64,000 bases of DNA, taken from assembly GCA_963969285.1 (NCBI GenBank), contig OZ017738.1:276138400-276202399 (forward strand), written 5' to 3'. The position numbers and the translations under genes are program-made. This DNA comes from Odontomyia ornata. Taxonomy: Eukaryota; Arthropoda; Insecta; Diptera; Stratiomyidae. The notes beneath the pieces were generated by a model. That model was not told the DNA's origin, did not search any database, and saw only the letters and a list, made by a program, of their open reading frames with translations. This document shows, piece after piece, positions 1-11,560 of this stretch; the stretch's first letter is position 1; each line of letters starts with the position of its first letter.

Positions 1-902
1 CTACCTTCAATGGGGACAACTTGAAATGGTAGCAATTCCGTGACTTATTTTTGAGCATGGTACACAATCAGCCCATGCAAATTGCTGGAAGCTGTGGTAC
101 TTAAAGTCTAGTCTCCGGGGAGCAGCGGAGCTTAGACAACGTTAAACCAACAGTTCAATAACCACCAGCTGCTGGTATCCACACTCATACATAAATTGAT
201 GAATCAGCCACGCCAGGCAAACGCTTAAGGTCCTGCATGACACCACTCGAGGATGTCTCAAAGGCCTGGAGAACCTGGAGGTGTCCATTAAGACCTGGGA
301 CAGCTGTTACTCTACATACTCGTCCGAAAATCAGACCAAGCTACTCACGCACTTTATGAGCAGTCACTATTCAATCCACGTCAACTTCCGTTGTCAAGGG
401 ATTTCTTGCAGTTCCTGGAATACGCTTTCAGGCTCTCGAAGTTCTCGGCTAAGGGACTAAAAAGCCGGACAGCAGTCGCCGGAATCCCGTTAAGTCTACT
501 TCATCCACCGCAACTGCTTCACAGTAACTAATGTGCGCTCAGAGTCACCCGCTGTATTATTGCACGGATTCCCTAAAGCTTGACGCGTCAGGGAGGCTGA
601 ACTTCGCTCGCTCGAAAAAACTGTGCGTCAATTGCCTTCGAGAAAAACATCAATCATCCAGCTGTCCATCCAGGAGTGGTAGAGAATGCTCGAAGAACCA
701 CAACACCCTGCTCCATCTGAATGAGGGCAACAAGCCCAAGCAGGTCAAGACGACCCCCGGGAGCACAGCAAATTCGAAACATGACCCTAAACAGTGGGCG
801 AAATTGGCATCCTTGGCTTCAGCAACTTTGACCGAGCCCCGACAAAGGGGATGCGTACTAGTGGGCACAGCAGTCGTCAGGTCATTCACTCCCCGCCGGT
901 AA
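1..902 (+). pseudogene. BEL-1 gag relic with CCHC zinc knuckle
   Basis: The first 530 bases only make sense when read across several frames. They then give BEL-type Gag pieces such as FNGDNLKW near base 10 and VHNQPMQIA near base 60, so this is a shattered capsid region. From 531 a 123-codon stretch is open. It contains CVNCLREKHQSSSC (C-x2-C-x4-H-x4-C), followed by a second Cys/His cluster (C...CSKNHNTLLH). That pair is the typical nucleic-acid-binding end of BEL Gag, just before the protease. The family would package element RNA in cytoplasmic particles. This copy cannot, because its frame is broken upstream. Confidence 0.72.
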
Positions 903-1560
903 GAGCATGGATTGTCGAGTGGTGCTGGATCCGGGCTCACAGATCAACTTGGTGACTGAGCGAATTGTCAGGAGGCTTGGTTTAAAGTCTGCCTCCACCT
1001 GACAATCATCGAAAGGGTGGGCGGTGGCTCCGAGAAGGCATATCACAGGGTGAACCTGGGCCTCAGGTCCAGATTATCAGTCCATAGCACGCAGTTGGAG
1101 CCCTTCGTCTTGGAGAAAATTATATCTCCTCAACCCTCTCAGAGTCTCGACATGTTGGAATGGCATATCCTTGGAAACATAAGGTTAGCGGACCCTGAAT
1201 CCCATCATATGGAGCGCATCGATATGCTACTGAGTGCGGAGCGGTTCTACAAGATCCTTGCCATTGGGCAAATCAAATTGGGTACTGAACTCCCCGTGCT
1301 CCAGAGCACGCTCCTTGGTCGGATTGTCGCCGGACGAGTAGTTACACCTCAACCGCTTCCAGTAACATGTGGAGTTCTCACAGAAGAGACTCAGCTGGCC
1401 CAGGCTATCAAGCAATTCTGGAAAGTTGAGGAGGTACCGGATCCACAACACAAATTCACCGCAACTGAAAGATCATGCGAATTACATTTCATTCAGACGA
1501 CTCAACGTGAGTCCGATGGCTGTTTCTTAGTGCAGCTTCCCTTCAAAGAGGACCCGGAAA
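903..1560 (+). pseudogene. BEL-1 aspartic protease region (DUF1758-like)
   Basis: Right after the knuckles the translation gives VVLDPGSQINLVTE (about 922-963). This matches the start of the BEL protease, where the usual catalytic D-S/T-G has become D-P-G. After a frame change near 1005, the open frame from 1017 carries the family's conserved later block: IRLADPESHHMERIDMLLSA, then GQIKLG, then LGRIVAG. The domain normally cuts the Gag-Pol polyprotein. The changed active-site residue and the frameshift argue that it is inactive. It runs straight into the RT N-terminus in the same frame. Confidence 0.7.
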
Positions 1561-3039
1561 GGCTGGGCAACTCACAGAATTTTGCAATAAGAAGATTCCT
1601 GGCGATGGAGGGAAAACTGGAGAAGAATCCTGTTTTAAGACAGCAGTATGTCGAGTTCATGGACGAGTACGAGCGACTAGGATACATGGAGCAGAGCACA
1701 TGGTCAGCGAGTAAAGAAGTTCATTATTTCCTGCCGCACCACTGCGTCCTGAAGCCAGATAGTAGCACCACCCAATTGAGAGTTGTTTTCGATGCGTCCA
1801 GCAAGACACCAACCAACGTTTCCTAAAACGACATCCTACATACAGGACCCACGATTCAAAACGAGCTGTTTTCAATCTTGACCCGTTTTTGCCTACCACG
1901 CTTTGTATTCACTGCCGATATCGCCAAGATATATCGGCAAATACTGCTTCAGCATGACGACTGAAAATTTCAGTTGGTGATTTGGAGAACGAGTCCAGTC
2001 CAGCCTTTGCGATATTACCAACTCAAGACCGTGACGTATGGCACAACGTGTGCCCCGTATATGGCAACCAAATGCCTCCAGGTGTTGGCACAGGCTGAAC
2101 AAGAACGAGCGCCTTTGTGCAGCAGCACATTAAAGCGTCATGACAGGGGCAGACAGCTTGATGGAGGCCGTTCAAACACAGGAAGAGTTGCGCCGGATTC
2201 TTGCCAGTGCAGGAATGCATTTACGCAAGCGGTGTGCCAATCATCCGCAACTTCTGCAGCAAATCAACATCGAGGACCAAGAGGTCCAATTGGATTTCAA
2301 TAGTCCGTCCAAAGATTACATCAAGATGTTGGGGGAGATCTGGCTCCCGAAGGCAGACCACTTTCAGGTAAGCATCAACTTGGACCTCGCTGAGGACAAA
2401 TTCACAAAACAGACGATCGCATCAAACGTCGCCCAAATGTTCGATCTATTAGGCATTCTTGCCCCAGCTCCCGTAACCATCAAACTTTTCCTGCAGGCAT
2501 TGTGGCGCTTGGAGTTTGACTGGGATGCAGCATTGCCATTTGAAATACACTCACGATGGGCCCAGTTTCGCAGCGAGCTCTTATCCTTGCAGACGGTGCG
2601 CTTTCCTCGACATGTCATCGGCTGCGTGAGGTTGGTCCAACTGCAATTACATACCTTTCATGACGCCTTGGAGAAGGCGTATGGTGCTGTCGTCTACGTC
2701 CGCTCAACATCATCGAGCGGACAAGTCAACGTTCGGCTGCTCTGTGCCAAGTCCAGGGTGGAACCCATCAAGGTGTTGACAGGGCCGCGTTTGGAGCTCT
2801 GTGCCGCCAAGCTGGAAGTGGAATTAACAAGTCTAGTCAATAGGGCGCTCAGTCTGCCGGACGTTCTTTACGTTCTTTGGTCCGATCCCAAGGTCATATT
2901 GGCGTGGATCAATTCAACCACGTCATCTTACAGCACATTCGTGGCAAACCGTGTTTCAACCATTCAATTGCTGTCGAGACCAGCTCAGTGGCGACGAGTG
3001 AGAGTCCCCGTACAGGGGGACCGAACTCTGTGGAGTTGA
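1561..3039 (+). pseudogene. BEL-1 reverse transcriptase / RNase H region, broken
   Basis: The N-terminal fingers are seen at about 1640-1826 (HHCVLKPDS and LRVVFDASSKT, a BEL RT hallmark). Palm fragments follow in other frames between 1827 and 2110 (FTADIAKIYRQ). The long open stretch from 2140 begins with TGADSLMEAVQT, the segment that normally follows the YVDD active-site motif. I cannot find YVDD itself: the DNA at about 2130-2140 appears to have lost those codons. Later blocks (FDLLGILAPAPVTIKLFLQ, GPRLELCAAKL and VLWSDPKVILAWI) are the thumb and RNase H-like parts characteristic of BEL. Degenerate bridging sequence continues to 3290. The copy is non-functional. Confidence 0.8.
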
Positions 3040-3290
3040 GTGGAAATGCAGCAAGGTGGTGATCATAACAACCGCCAGTGCACGCAGTTATTTCGTGCAC
3101 GAGGTTCAACATGGCAATTCATTCCAAAGACTACAACAAATCATCACCTAGATGCGGCGTTTTGTGGATCGGTGGCCTGCCAAGCTCTCAGCCCCCTCCA
3201 ACATGCAGCCAAGCAGTCACAAGTCAAGAGCTCACCCGAACTACTGCCGTCATCATCAAGTGCATCCAGTAAGATGACCTTTATGAGGAC

Positions 3291-4286
3291 TTGCGCGAAG
3301 TTCGACGCCATCAGCAGGTCAATAAAGGCAGCCCCCTCTCGGGACTGTCTCCTTTCCAGGATCTGGATGGAATCCGACGCGTAGGTGAAAGACTGGAGGC
3401 TTCGCAGTTATCTTTCGAGGCTAAACATCCCCTGGTGCTACCGGCGACAAATCTGACTACAAGGTTGCTGATGACAGACATCCATCGCGACAACTGCTAT
3501 CTTGTTGCGCAGGCATTGCTCACGATGACGAGGCAGCATTTTTGGCCCATTAGGAGGAAGCAGTTGGCCAGGTCGATTGTGCGCCATTGCGTGCGCTGTG
3601 TTCGAGCCAAGCCACGGCTCTGTGAGTAAATAATGGGAAATCTTTCTGGTCCACGAGTACAACCGGCATGCCCCTTTATCACATCAGGAGTCGATTTGTG
3701 CGGGCCTATGCTGATACATTATCGTGGCAGAGGCGTGCGGCTGCAAAAGGGGTACATCGCTATTTTTTGCTGTTTCGCTACCAAGGCCGTCCACCTCGAA
3801 TCGGTAAGCAACCTCAGTACCGACGCCTTTCTGGACGCATTATGGCGTTTCATCGGAAGACGAGATCGATGCAAGGACTTATACTGCGACAACGCAACCA
3901 ACTTCGTGGGCGCGCACAACCAATTGCGTGACCTATCCGCATCGCTCTACTCGGTGGAGGCTCAGAAGAAGGTGATCGACTCCTGCAGTGATCGAGGAAT
4001 GGATTTTCGCGCACCTCACTTTGGCGGTTTATGGGAGGCAGCAGTCAAGTCGGCCAAAAATATATTACGACGAGGTGGTTCATCGGCAACACTCACCTAC
4101 GAGGAGTTGCATACGTTGATGGTTGGAGTGGAGGCCATTCTCAATTCAAGACCTTTGGTGCTGATGTCCGAAGATCCAAACGATCTGACAGCGCTCACTC
4201 CCGGACACTTTCTCATCGGAGAACCAATTACGACCATGGTGAGTACTCTGGCTGAGTCGCTTACCTGTGGGCTTCAAGCTAGATGA
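3291..4286 (+). pseudogene. BEL-1 integrase
   Basis: From about 3400 the frame shows an H2C2 zinc domain (HPLVLP..., DIHRDNC..., CVRCVRAKP) and then a stop at 3627-3629. The same frame resumes at 3633 with the catalytic core: GVDLCGP (first D), YCDNATNFVG (second D) and GGLWEAAVK (E), followed by ILNSRPL and LTALTPGHFLIGEP. These are diagnostic of BEL/Pao integrases, which join element cDNA to host DNA. All three catalytic acids are present, so the stop between the zinc domain and the core is the main visible lesion here. Confidence 0.86.
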
Positions 4287-4676
4287 AAACTGGTCAACAA
4301 ACTCAGGAGCGAGTTCTGGCAGCGATGGTCGAGCGAGTACCTCTCCCAACTGCAAGATCGAATAAAGTGGCGACGGATTCAACCGAATGCGGTTCCGGAG
4401 ACAATCGTCATCATCAAGGAAGATAACACGCCGCCCATGAAGTGGGCTATGGGACGCATCGTTCAAACACATGTAGGAGCGGACGGATACTTCAGAGTGG
4501 CTGACGTCAAGACCTCGTCGGGTATGGTGAGGCGACCCATCCATCGTCTCGCCCCGCTACCGATATTGCAGAGCTCTTCCGCTGAAGAAGCGGACTGTCT
4601 GCTGACACAGCCAGTTGAGCAGACGAATCCAGCCACCAGCGGCTCAAGCGTCATCCGGCAAGAAGGAAGACTTTAG
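4287..4676 (+). pseudogene. BEL-1 integrase C-terminal DUF5641-like domain
   Basis: A frame change near 4287 separates this from the core. The pieces FKLDENW and RWSSEYLSQLQDRIKWRR, followed by MKWAMGRIVQTHVGADGYFR and GMVRRPIHRLAPLP, match the DUF5641 tail found after BEL integrases. The last part (from 4437) is open in one frame and ends at the tag at 4674-4676. The env reading frame begins three bases later. Confidence 0.68.
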
Positions 4677-4678
4677 CT

Positions 4679-6404
4679 GTGATACTGCTGTTGCTTTGCC
4701 TGCTGAGTCCTATGGTGATGAACAACTCCATCAAGGTGACACCGACTGGCGAACAACCTGGCCTGTATTTCCAGTCACTGGACCGTGCCCTCTTATCTTC
4801 AAGCGAGTGGAGGATTCTAGTATACTACGATCTGGCATCGTATTGGGGGGAGTTGGATGTGCTCCGAAATGGTACGGACTCACTGAAGTGGCTGCGCGAC
4901 TGCGCGCCAAGGCAGTCAGAGTGCTCAACCTTGACCCAGCATTTCCAGCAGTGGAGTGATCAATTTTCGCTTGTAAGCCAGATGTTGGGAAGGCACGCTA
5001 AGCGAGGAGCCATAAATGAGGTGGGTGGTTTGGCTAGATCCTTGTTTGGCATTCTCGATGATGACTATGCCGACCAGATGTCCCAAACGATCAAGGCCGT
5101 ACATATGAATCGGAACAAGCTACAATCCCTGCTGAGATATCAAACCTCCATCATTGACTCTACACTCAACATCCTCGGAAAAGCCGAACAGGCATCCCAG
5201 AAAAGATTCGCAGCCATAGAGCAATAGCTGGCCAAACTCCACAATGAGATCAAAGTTCCTCAGCCAGCGGGAAGTGAGGGACGAATCGCAGGCCTGATCA
5301 CGACGCTGTCGGTTCATATGACGTTAACGATTCTCAAGCTGCAACGAATGCAAACCGCCATTCTGAGTGTCATCACGGATACTCAGCACGGGAAGCTCAA
5401 CCTGCTGCTGCTATCATAGGAGTAGCTAAATACCACAATGGCTCATGTCAGGTACTATTTGCCAGAAGATCAACGTCTACCGGTGACCCAGGAGAACTTC
5501 TTGAAACTTTTCCAATAATGTTCATCAAGACTAAGGTAAATAATGAGTTCATCTTATTTGAGCTCAGGGTTCCTCTGGTCAGTGCCTCAACTTACGAAAT
5601 ATACAGAGTGATACCGATGCCATCAGAGAAACAGAGTCGCCTCATCTCAATACTGCTCATCTCACCGTACCTTATCATTAGCCCCCATCGGGACGTGTAT
5701 TTTCCGTTGAGCAAGGTCAAGTACGCTTCTTGCAGCTGGATGGAGCCAAAAATTCACACATCTGCAGACAGTCTCATCCACTGTACCACAGGGAGGCCAA
5801 CGTAAGCACATGCGAAGTGAACCTGCTAAAAAGATTGCCGTCGCCTCCTGACTGCTACCTGATCGGATTGCCTGGCTTATTTTCCTGGACAAACATCCCG
5901 TCCTCCAATGATTGGATCTTAGCCTTTACAAGTGAGACCATGGCTCACGTGGTATGCAGCGGCAACACCACCACGGTGATACTTCACAACTCCGGAGTAC
6001 TACACTTGGCACCGGAATGCACTCTCAAATCTGACGCAGTCACAATTCAAGGCCAGTGGGTTCAACAGAGGTGCAACACGCTAAAGCTTATTATCCAGTG
6101 GAGGATGTGCAGCCCGTTTCTCAATCGGTCGGCGGCCACCCGGCCCGGTTTCAAACGTATTCTACCGAGATCGAGACCTTGCAAAACCAACTCAAGGCCC
6201 AGGATCACTCCTGGGCGTACTGATGAACCCTCTGTGGGTTCATCAGTACGCCCTAGGATACACAAGTGTCATCGCAATCATCGCCCTTGCTATTTTCCTG
6301 TGGTGCAGGGCCTAGAATGGAGGAGGCTGGTCACAATCACAACACCCAGGGCCCATCCCGTTGCAAAGACGTCACAGCCTACCACACACACTGGAAGAGG
6401 TTGA
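4679..6404 (+). pseudogene. BEL-1 env-like glycoprotein gene, broken
   Basis: The frame opens with a strongly hydrophobic leader (LLLLCLLSPMV) that looks like a signal peptide. At about 5000-5070 a basic HAKRG site is followed by a glycine-rich hydrophobic stretch and FGILDDDYADQM. That arrangement is typical of the insect retroelement Env proteins related to baculovirus F fusion proteins. The first 182 codons are open and stop at 5225-5227. Degraded sequence follows, then a second block (5730-6180) with CEVNLL, SNDWILAFTSE, VCSGNTTT and LAPECTL. This resembles the cysteine-bearing ectodomain of roo-type Env. Several stops and frame changes make the gene non-coding today. Confidence 0.68.
6213..6253. 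repeat. 18-bp perfect hairpin with 5-base loop
   Basis: GGGCGTACTGATGAACCC at 6213-6230 is exactly reverse-complemented at 6236-6253 across the loop TCTGT. It lies near the 3' end of the env relic, about 180 bases before the LTR. Such a long perfect stem in decayed sequence is unexpected. It could be a recent local inverted duplication or a former structured element in the element RNA. Confidence 0.85.
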
Positions 6405-6418
6405 ATGGACCATTCAAC

Positions 6419-6429
6419 AGGGGGGTGAA
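6419..6429 (+). other. BEL-1 polypurine tract
   Basis: AGGGGGGTGAA lies immediately before the TGTTGATGCC start of the LTR. A purine run touching the 3' LTR is the primer site for plus-strand DNA synthesis in LTR elements. Confidence 0.7.
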
Positions 6430-7007
6430 TGTTGATGCCGAATAATACTTATATTAGTTTAATCAATTTTTTCATTCAATGCAAAATTTTTAATTTGAAA
6501 ATTTTATCTTTTTTGATGGCCTCACACTTTTAGAGACCACTGTAAGATTCATTAGTCTGCGCGGATTCGCTGACGCTTGTGGATGCGATGAGCAAACAAC
6601 ATAGTCCATGTGCCAGCGCATATTTGCTTATTGCATTCGCGAGCGTCAGCAGATTTGCGTATCACATGCATGTGAGATGATTTTCATATCCGTTTGGAAG
6701 TGCAAATGGGCCGACGCTCGTGAATGAGCATGAGTATGGTGTCTGGCGAGTTTTTTCAAGTCAGTCGTCAACAGATCGTTGCAACAGCGAGAACGAAAAC
6801 ATTAACTAACCGTCGTCGAGAGTTGCAAAGCTAAAAGTGAATTCCACAAGTCCAAAGATTCATATTAAGATATATTTGAATAAGGATTGTCGTCATTTAA
6901 GGATTTAGTGTTCCAAAGAGTGTGTAGTTTACTGGTATTCTTCTGGAAATATACTTATAAAAGTGCAAAAGATAAATGATTTTAATCCTTGGGAAAAATA
7001 AGTGACA
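6430..7007 (+). repeat. BEL-1 3' LTR
   Basis: The LTR starts TGTTGATGCC directly after the purine tract and probably ends AAGTGACA at 7007, where the sequence changes to the neighbouring Gypsy copy. Length is about 578 bases, with TG...CA ends. It is non-coding and contains an imperfect inverted pair (cgctgacgctt near 6568 and gcgagcgtcagc near 6639). The 5' partner is off the window, so the right end is inferred from the TG/CA rule only. Confidence 0.6.
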
Positions 7008-7077
7008 GCACGAGGCCAGAACAAAACAGTTCTGACGCAAACACCACTATTGGGTCTTCCAAACATTTTAACTGCCA

Positions 7078-8061
7078 CTATAGCCAGTACGAGTTACCGT
7101 GGCAGATTATGCACTGGCCGAACACGGCAAAGTACGGGGAGAAACCTGTGGTGGTGTGGTATGACAAGTGAAGGGCCCAGGTGATGGTGGAAATCCTGCG
7201 GTCCCAATCCTTCTCATCCGGATGGACATAGGCACGAATAGTGGCTATGAGGGTACGGTTCAGATACTCGGACGCATTGGCTTGAGGAAAGTAGACTGCG
7301 ATCTGCTGGCAAGTAATACCATGCTTGTCCATCAGGTCCTGAAATCTTCCCGAGGTGAACTGGGCTTCGTTGTCGGAGACAACATTTTCCGCTACTCCAA
7401 ATACATGGAAAACGTGAATTTCCAGGAAGCTGACTATCGCGCCGGTGTGCATGTCCCGAATTGGTTCAATAATTGAGAATTTGGACAGTTGGTCCCGGAC
7501 CACGACAGCTCCCGTGTAACTGAAAGTTGAACGAGGATACGGACCGATAAGATCTATATACAAGCGCTGGAACACACGCTCAGGTAGCTCAAATTTACCC
7601 ATCGCAGGCCGAAGAACAGAATTGAGCGCTTTAGTGCACTTGCACAGCTCACAAGTGGCTACGTACGCTTTTATTTGCTGTGCCCTATTAGGCCAAAACA
7701 TGTCAATTTTCAGCCACCGAAGCGTATGACCGTATCCGCCGTGCGCACTCAATGGGTGGTCATGAGCCCGTTTGACAAGATTGATGATCAATTCTTCGGG
7801 CACCCATAACTTCCACTGTTCCTCTTCCTGCATGGGGTCTCCGGATGCGTGTCATGTCCCATCCGCTGGTATATAAATCCCTCCGTCACCTGAAGTTCTG
7901 GCAGCTGTGGTAACTGACTCTGAATAGTATGTATCAGCTGGGTGTAGCCAATTGACTTGGAGGCGGGATAGTCCAGGTCGACCAATAGGAGGCTGTCGTC
8001 CTCCTGGGCTAACTCGGCTCCTTCGGGGGGCGGACATCATTGATAAAGTGTCCGGTACCAC
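7078..8061 (-). pseudogene. A1 integrase with N-terminal linker
   Basis: The linker (DLDYPASKSIGYTQLIHTI) at about 7920-7990 leads to a 251-codon open integrase piece (7833 down to 7078). The zinc domain shows H...H and CELC (AHDHPLSAHGG, CELCKC). The core shows YIDLIGPYP (D), VVSDNEAQF (D) and a helix with ASEYLNRT (E), so the DDE triad is visible. The linker and core are in different frames around 7830. The C-terminal domain is absent because the copy is truncated near 7045. Confidence 0.82.
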
Positions 8062-8168
8062 GTGTTGGCTTCCTTTTTGGTGTCAAATCTAGAAGTCAAA
8101 CGCCTGTAATTCCAAGGATCATCTGGCCAAATGGCCGTGGAGATCAGTTTGGCTCATTAGCCAAATGG

Positions 8169-9340
8169 CTAATGAGCCAAACGGGCCATGGTCTTTGAAA
8201 CCAAAGACGCGTGATCCGTAACGATTTCAAAGGGATGTCCCTCCACATATGCTCGAAAGCGTTTCACCACCAACACCACCGCCAGGCATTCCTGCTCCGA
8301 GACCGTGTAATTCCGCTGGGCTGGGTTCAACTTGTGAGTCATAAAAGCTATAGGCCTCTCCGTCTTGGGCAACCTGGGCTAAGACTGCTCCCACCCCCTG
8401 TTGACTAGCGTCGCATTGGAGTGAGAACGGTTTACCAAAGTCCGGTCTATGCAGTACGGGTGCTGTTGTCAGACTCTTCTTTAGCTCTTCAAATGCTCGC
8501 AAGCTGGGCCCCTTCGCAGCAGGTTGATCATAGGTGTGGTGATGGTTGCGTAGTCGCGCGCGAATCGTTGGTACCATCCACATAACCCTAGGAATCGGCG
8601 TAACTGATTGGCGGTCTTGGGTAGTGGAAAAGCGTCAATCGCTCGTGTATTGTCCGGGTCAGTCTTGATGTCACTACGAACTGCCTCTTCTGTATTTTGA
8701 TGGTTAGCCCTGCCCTCCGGATGTGCAAAGCCACTTCCTGAAGCAGGTCGAATCACCTTATCCATAAGGCGCGTCATTGTTTGAGGGGCATTACACAGTC
8801 CGAATGGCATGGTCACAAATTGATACAGTGGGCGACCTGGGACCATGAAGGCTGTTTTCTCCTTTGTGCGAGGGTCTAATGAGATTTGCCAGAAAGCGTC
8901 TTTGAGGTCCAAGCTCGTAATGTAATGGGCTTTAGGCAATCGACTCAAGATGCCCTCAATCAACGGTAGAGGGTACGCGTCGTTGACAGTGACGGCATTC
9001 GAACGTCGAGCATCTAAGCATAGCCAGACCTTGTTCGGCTTGACAACTAAGGTGACGGGGGACACCCATGCACTCTGCGACTCTACAATCACGCCTAGTG
9101 CTAGTATTCGATTAACTTCAGCATATTACGACTTTTCCTTCGCCGGAGATATGGCAAAATGTCTCTGCTTTATGGGTTCGGCATCCCTCACTTCAATTGT
9201 GTGAAACACCAGGCCCGTCTTGCTGAGACCTTCCTTCTCATGCGATGGGAAAGCCGATATAGCCGAGTCAAGTCGTAGTTGTTGATTCACATCCAGTGCA
9301 TGTCGTAGTGAGTGGGAAGTTGGGATCGCGTCATGAACAG
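8169..9340 (-). pseudogene. A1 reverse transcriptase and RNase H
   Basis: Reading from 9340 downward: a protease-RT spacer, then the RT block VESQSAWVSPVTLVVKPNK, DAYPLPLIEGIL, SLDLKDAFWQISL and TMPFGLCNAPQT. The YLDD active-site segment expected next is missing: the sequence jumps to HPEGRANHQNTEEAVRSDIK and then TANQLRRFLGLCGWYQRFA. RNase H follows with FSLQCDASQQGVGAVLAQ (catalytic D) and, in another frame, ERPIAFMTHKLNPAQRNYTV and IVTDHASLV. This is a clear Ty3/Gypsy pol made inactive by an internal deletion and frameshifts. Confidence 0.85.
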
Positions 9341-9364
9341 TGGCAACAAAATCCAGTATCGTGC

Positions 9365-10345
9365 CTGTACGGTGTAAATTGGCATATGAATAAGACTGTT
9401 CTGAAGCTCCTAACGCATATTGTCCTTAATGATTTCCTCCAGTCCATCCTCGGGCATGCGTCTTTCAGTGAGGCCATCGTCAAAGTGGTTGCGAAAAGCT
9501 GCACAGAAGGAATTCCAGTTGGGGCGTGGTATTGATTCTTTGAAGTTCCAGTACCACACGGCAGCATCTCCACTGGACAAGATGTGTGCATGTCTAAGGA
9601 AAGCCGAGAAGTTGCCTCCTAGCGTACTGGTGACTAAAGCCTGAATTCGAAACAGGAACCGGTCCACCGGTGTCGTCGAGTTAAAGCCGGTGAAGCTGAG
9701 TCGCCAACTCTCCATGATGCGGGGCATAGGGTCTCGGATTGGTGTTAGCACATTCGCGGGGTGATTCGCATCATTGGTGGGCCTGCTATAAGGAACCGAT
9801 TCGTGCATTGTAGGTATCAGTGGAGGTGCTGTGCTGTAACGAGGTCAATTTTCTGGGGCTCTGCGAGCTCTTTTGAGGGAGGTCCCAATCATCAGCTGGT
9901 CCAGGGTTGGGCATAGCCGCGCTGGGATTTGGCTCCCAGCCAGATGGAGTTCTTACGCGGCTGGGGAGTTGGCTGATCCAGATGTCCTGGAAGCCACTCT
10001 CCAAGTGTCCAGTCCTCTCGGACAGCCCTTGGAATAAAAAAAAATCGTTTCGTTGACGGTGTTGTTTGATTGCACTGTTGGGGAATCGACCGGTATTACT
10101 GCTACTGGAGCTTATCCGCCCACGGCTCCTTGCATGTCCAACAGCGGTTGAGGTGGTTCAGCACTCCGAGGGTCTTTTGTTACTGCTCCGCGCATAGGCC
10201 GTGCACTCCGAGGGGGCGTCTATGTCAGTTCTCTCGATCAAGCGTCTGCATAATAGACAGAGATCGAATGTCAGTAAGAGCCGCTGGACATAGGCGCGAT
10301 GGAACAAGTGTCTGCACTCCAATTGCATACTAGCAAAGCAAAAAT
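9365..10345 (-). pseudogene. A1 gag with partial N-terminal RING finger
   Basis: The capsid-like part (9410-9808) is open for 132 codons and includes PRIMESWRLSFTGFNSTTP, AVWYWNFKESIPRPNWNSF and FRNHFDD, typical of Gypsy Gag. Upstream, a proline-rich linker spans about 9790-10060. At 10240-10335 is the second half of a RING finger (LECRHLFHRAYVQ...DLCLLCRR). The first half of the RING is absent because unrelated AT-rich sequence begins at about 10336. A deletion at about 9365 joins gag directly to the end of the protease region. The full RING is seen in the sister copy A2. Confidence 0.75.
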
Positions 10346-10516
10346 ATAAAACAAAGCAGAGCGGAAGCTACAACTCACGTGAAGGGACTGCAGGTGTGTG
10401 TAACACAACTCCACTACTCCTGTCTGTGGGGCTCGAGTACTAAGGTACCTTACATTCTCCGTAAAGGAACAACTCATCAGAAGACCCGAAACTTTTACCC
10501 TCTTAGGATGTTTTTG

Positions 10517-10534
10517 ACCCCACTTTGGGCGCCA
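10517..10534 (-). other. A1 primer-binding site (tRNA-Lys type)
   Basis: On the minus strand TGGCGCCCAAAGTGGGG lies two bases inside the TG-starting LTR boundary. It differs by one base from the TGGCGCCCAACGTGGGG site of element F. This is the complement of the 3' end of a tRNA-Lys(CUU)-type tRNA. Confidence 0.75.
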
Positions 10535-11384
10535 TTTGTAATGATTTTCTATTCAAACGCTCGAACGAAATCGGAATCAACATCTCATCGGTTCTAGATG
10601 TGAAGTCTTTGGACGTGACAACGGACTGTACCTTACAGGTCAACAAGTCCGGACACACTTAGTCTACTACGAGGTGGCTGCTGGCTAGCTAGCTAGTTCA
10701 GAGAGGAGTTCGGTTGCAGGTCTTACGCAAGCAGACTAAGTCCGAAAACAAAAACTCAGCCACCGGTTCACATGCCCGTTTTAAACGCGTCAAAAGCACA
10801 ACCATACGGAAATGAAACCTATCCCTACTGTATTCCGTATTCCTTCCAATCCTTCAGACAACAACAAAAACTAGGCTTTATTTCGGGTTGCCGAATATCC
10901 CCGACGTGGTACCGAAAAATATACTACGTTAATCCGAACCCGAAAAACCCTTCTCTAATAAAAAAACGCAAAACAAATTATGGTACCGCGTACTGAGCGT
11001 GACACGAAACCATCATCCGCGAATTTCTAGAACCCTACCCTTTTAACGGCATACTTACCGTTATTATTTAGCAATTCATTTTCGTATTTATTTCTTGCAT
11101 CTCAATATTAAATTTGTGACCTGTTCAATTTATAGTTAATCGAACAAATTCCTTACTGGTTTCTAACAAAATTTATTTACAACCTTATATAAACAATAAT
11201 AGGGTATAATTATCAATGCATTAGGTATAAAATATAAAATTTTTTGTTAATTCTTATAACGATTATAATATTTAGCAACGAAATTCTGGGAACCACCTCG
11301 TTCACTGCAAGAAATGTAGGAAATCATTTCATTTAAGCTCCTATACCTCCGTTATAAACCTTCAGTTTCTCTTTTAAAAATTCC

Positions 11385-11560
11385 TTTTTTTTTGTGGTAG
11401 GGAGGTGAAGGCATTTACGCCCGCCGAGTCTGGCAGTGTGGGACTCCCATGGAGGATACCCTTGGACTACCCACTAAACACCTCCCCTGTCAATCTGAGA
11501 ACCTAGCCTGGAACCGTTTGACACATTACTTCGGGCCAGGTCTCGTTTTTTTACGCCGTG
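11385..11560 (-). repeat. Probable retroposon (LINE or SINE) 3' end with poly-A
   Basis: On the minus strand a GC-richer block of about 160 bases ends in CCTCCCTACCAC followed by nine A's (plus-strand poly-T at 11385-11395). The block contrasts sharply with its AT-rich surroundings. A 5'-truncated body plus an A tail is the usual form of non-LTR retroposon insertions. I do not recognise the family. Confidence 0.4.

Larger units (their letters stand above)
1..7007 (+). mobile_element. BEL/Pao retrotransposon with env, decayed, 3' portion (BEL-1)
   Basis: The domain order gag zinc knuckle, DUF1758-type protease, reverse transcriptase, H2C2/DDE integrase, DUF5641-like tail, env, polypurine tract and LTR is that of env-bearing BEL/Pao (roo-like) elements of insects. 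All domains lie on the plus strand in this order. Frames change repeatedly and stops are scattered, so the copy is dead. The 5' LTR and the first part of gag lie outside the window. Its right neighbour is an oppositely oriented Gypsy copy that starts about 40 bases after the LTR. Confidence 0.88.
7045..10536 (-). mobile_element. Gypsy element copy A1, internal region
   Basis: On the minus strand the order is primer site (10517-10534), leader, truncated RING/gag, RT, RNase H, integrase. It is about 85-90% similar by eye to A2 (13809-17530). A1 keeps most of RT but has lost the protease and the YLDD part of RT. A2 has the reciprocal loss of RT. The integrase tail is missing, and the copy is cut off about 40 bases from the BEL-1 LTR. 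Confidence 0.85.

Noticed and set aside
3668..3931. Open frame overlapping the BEL-1 integrase core
   Set aside because: Shadow of the integrase in another frame. No domain.
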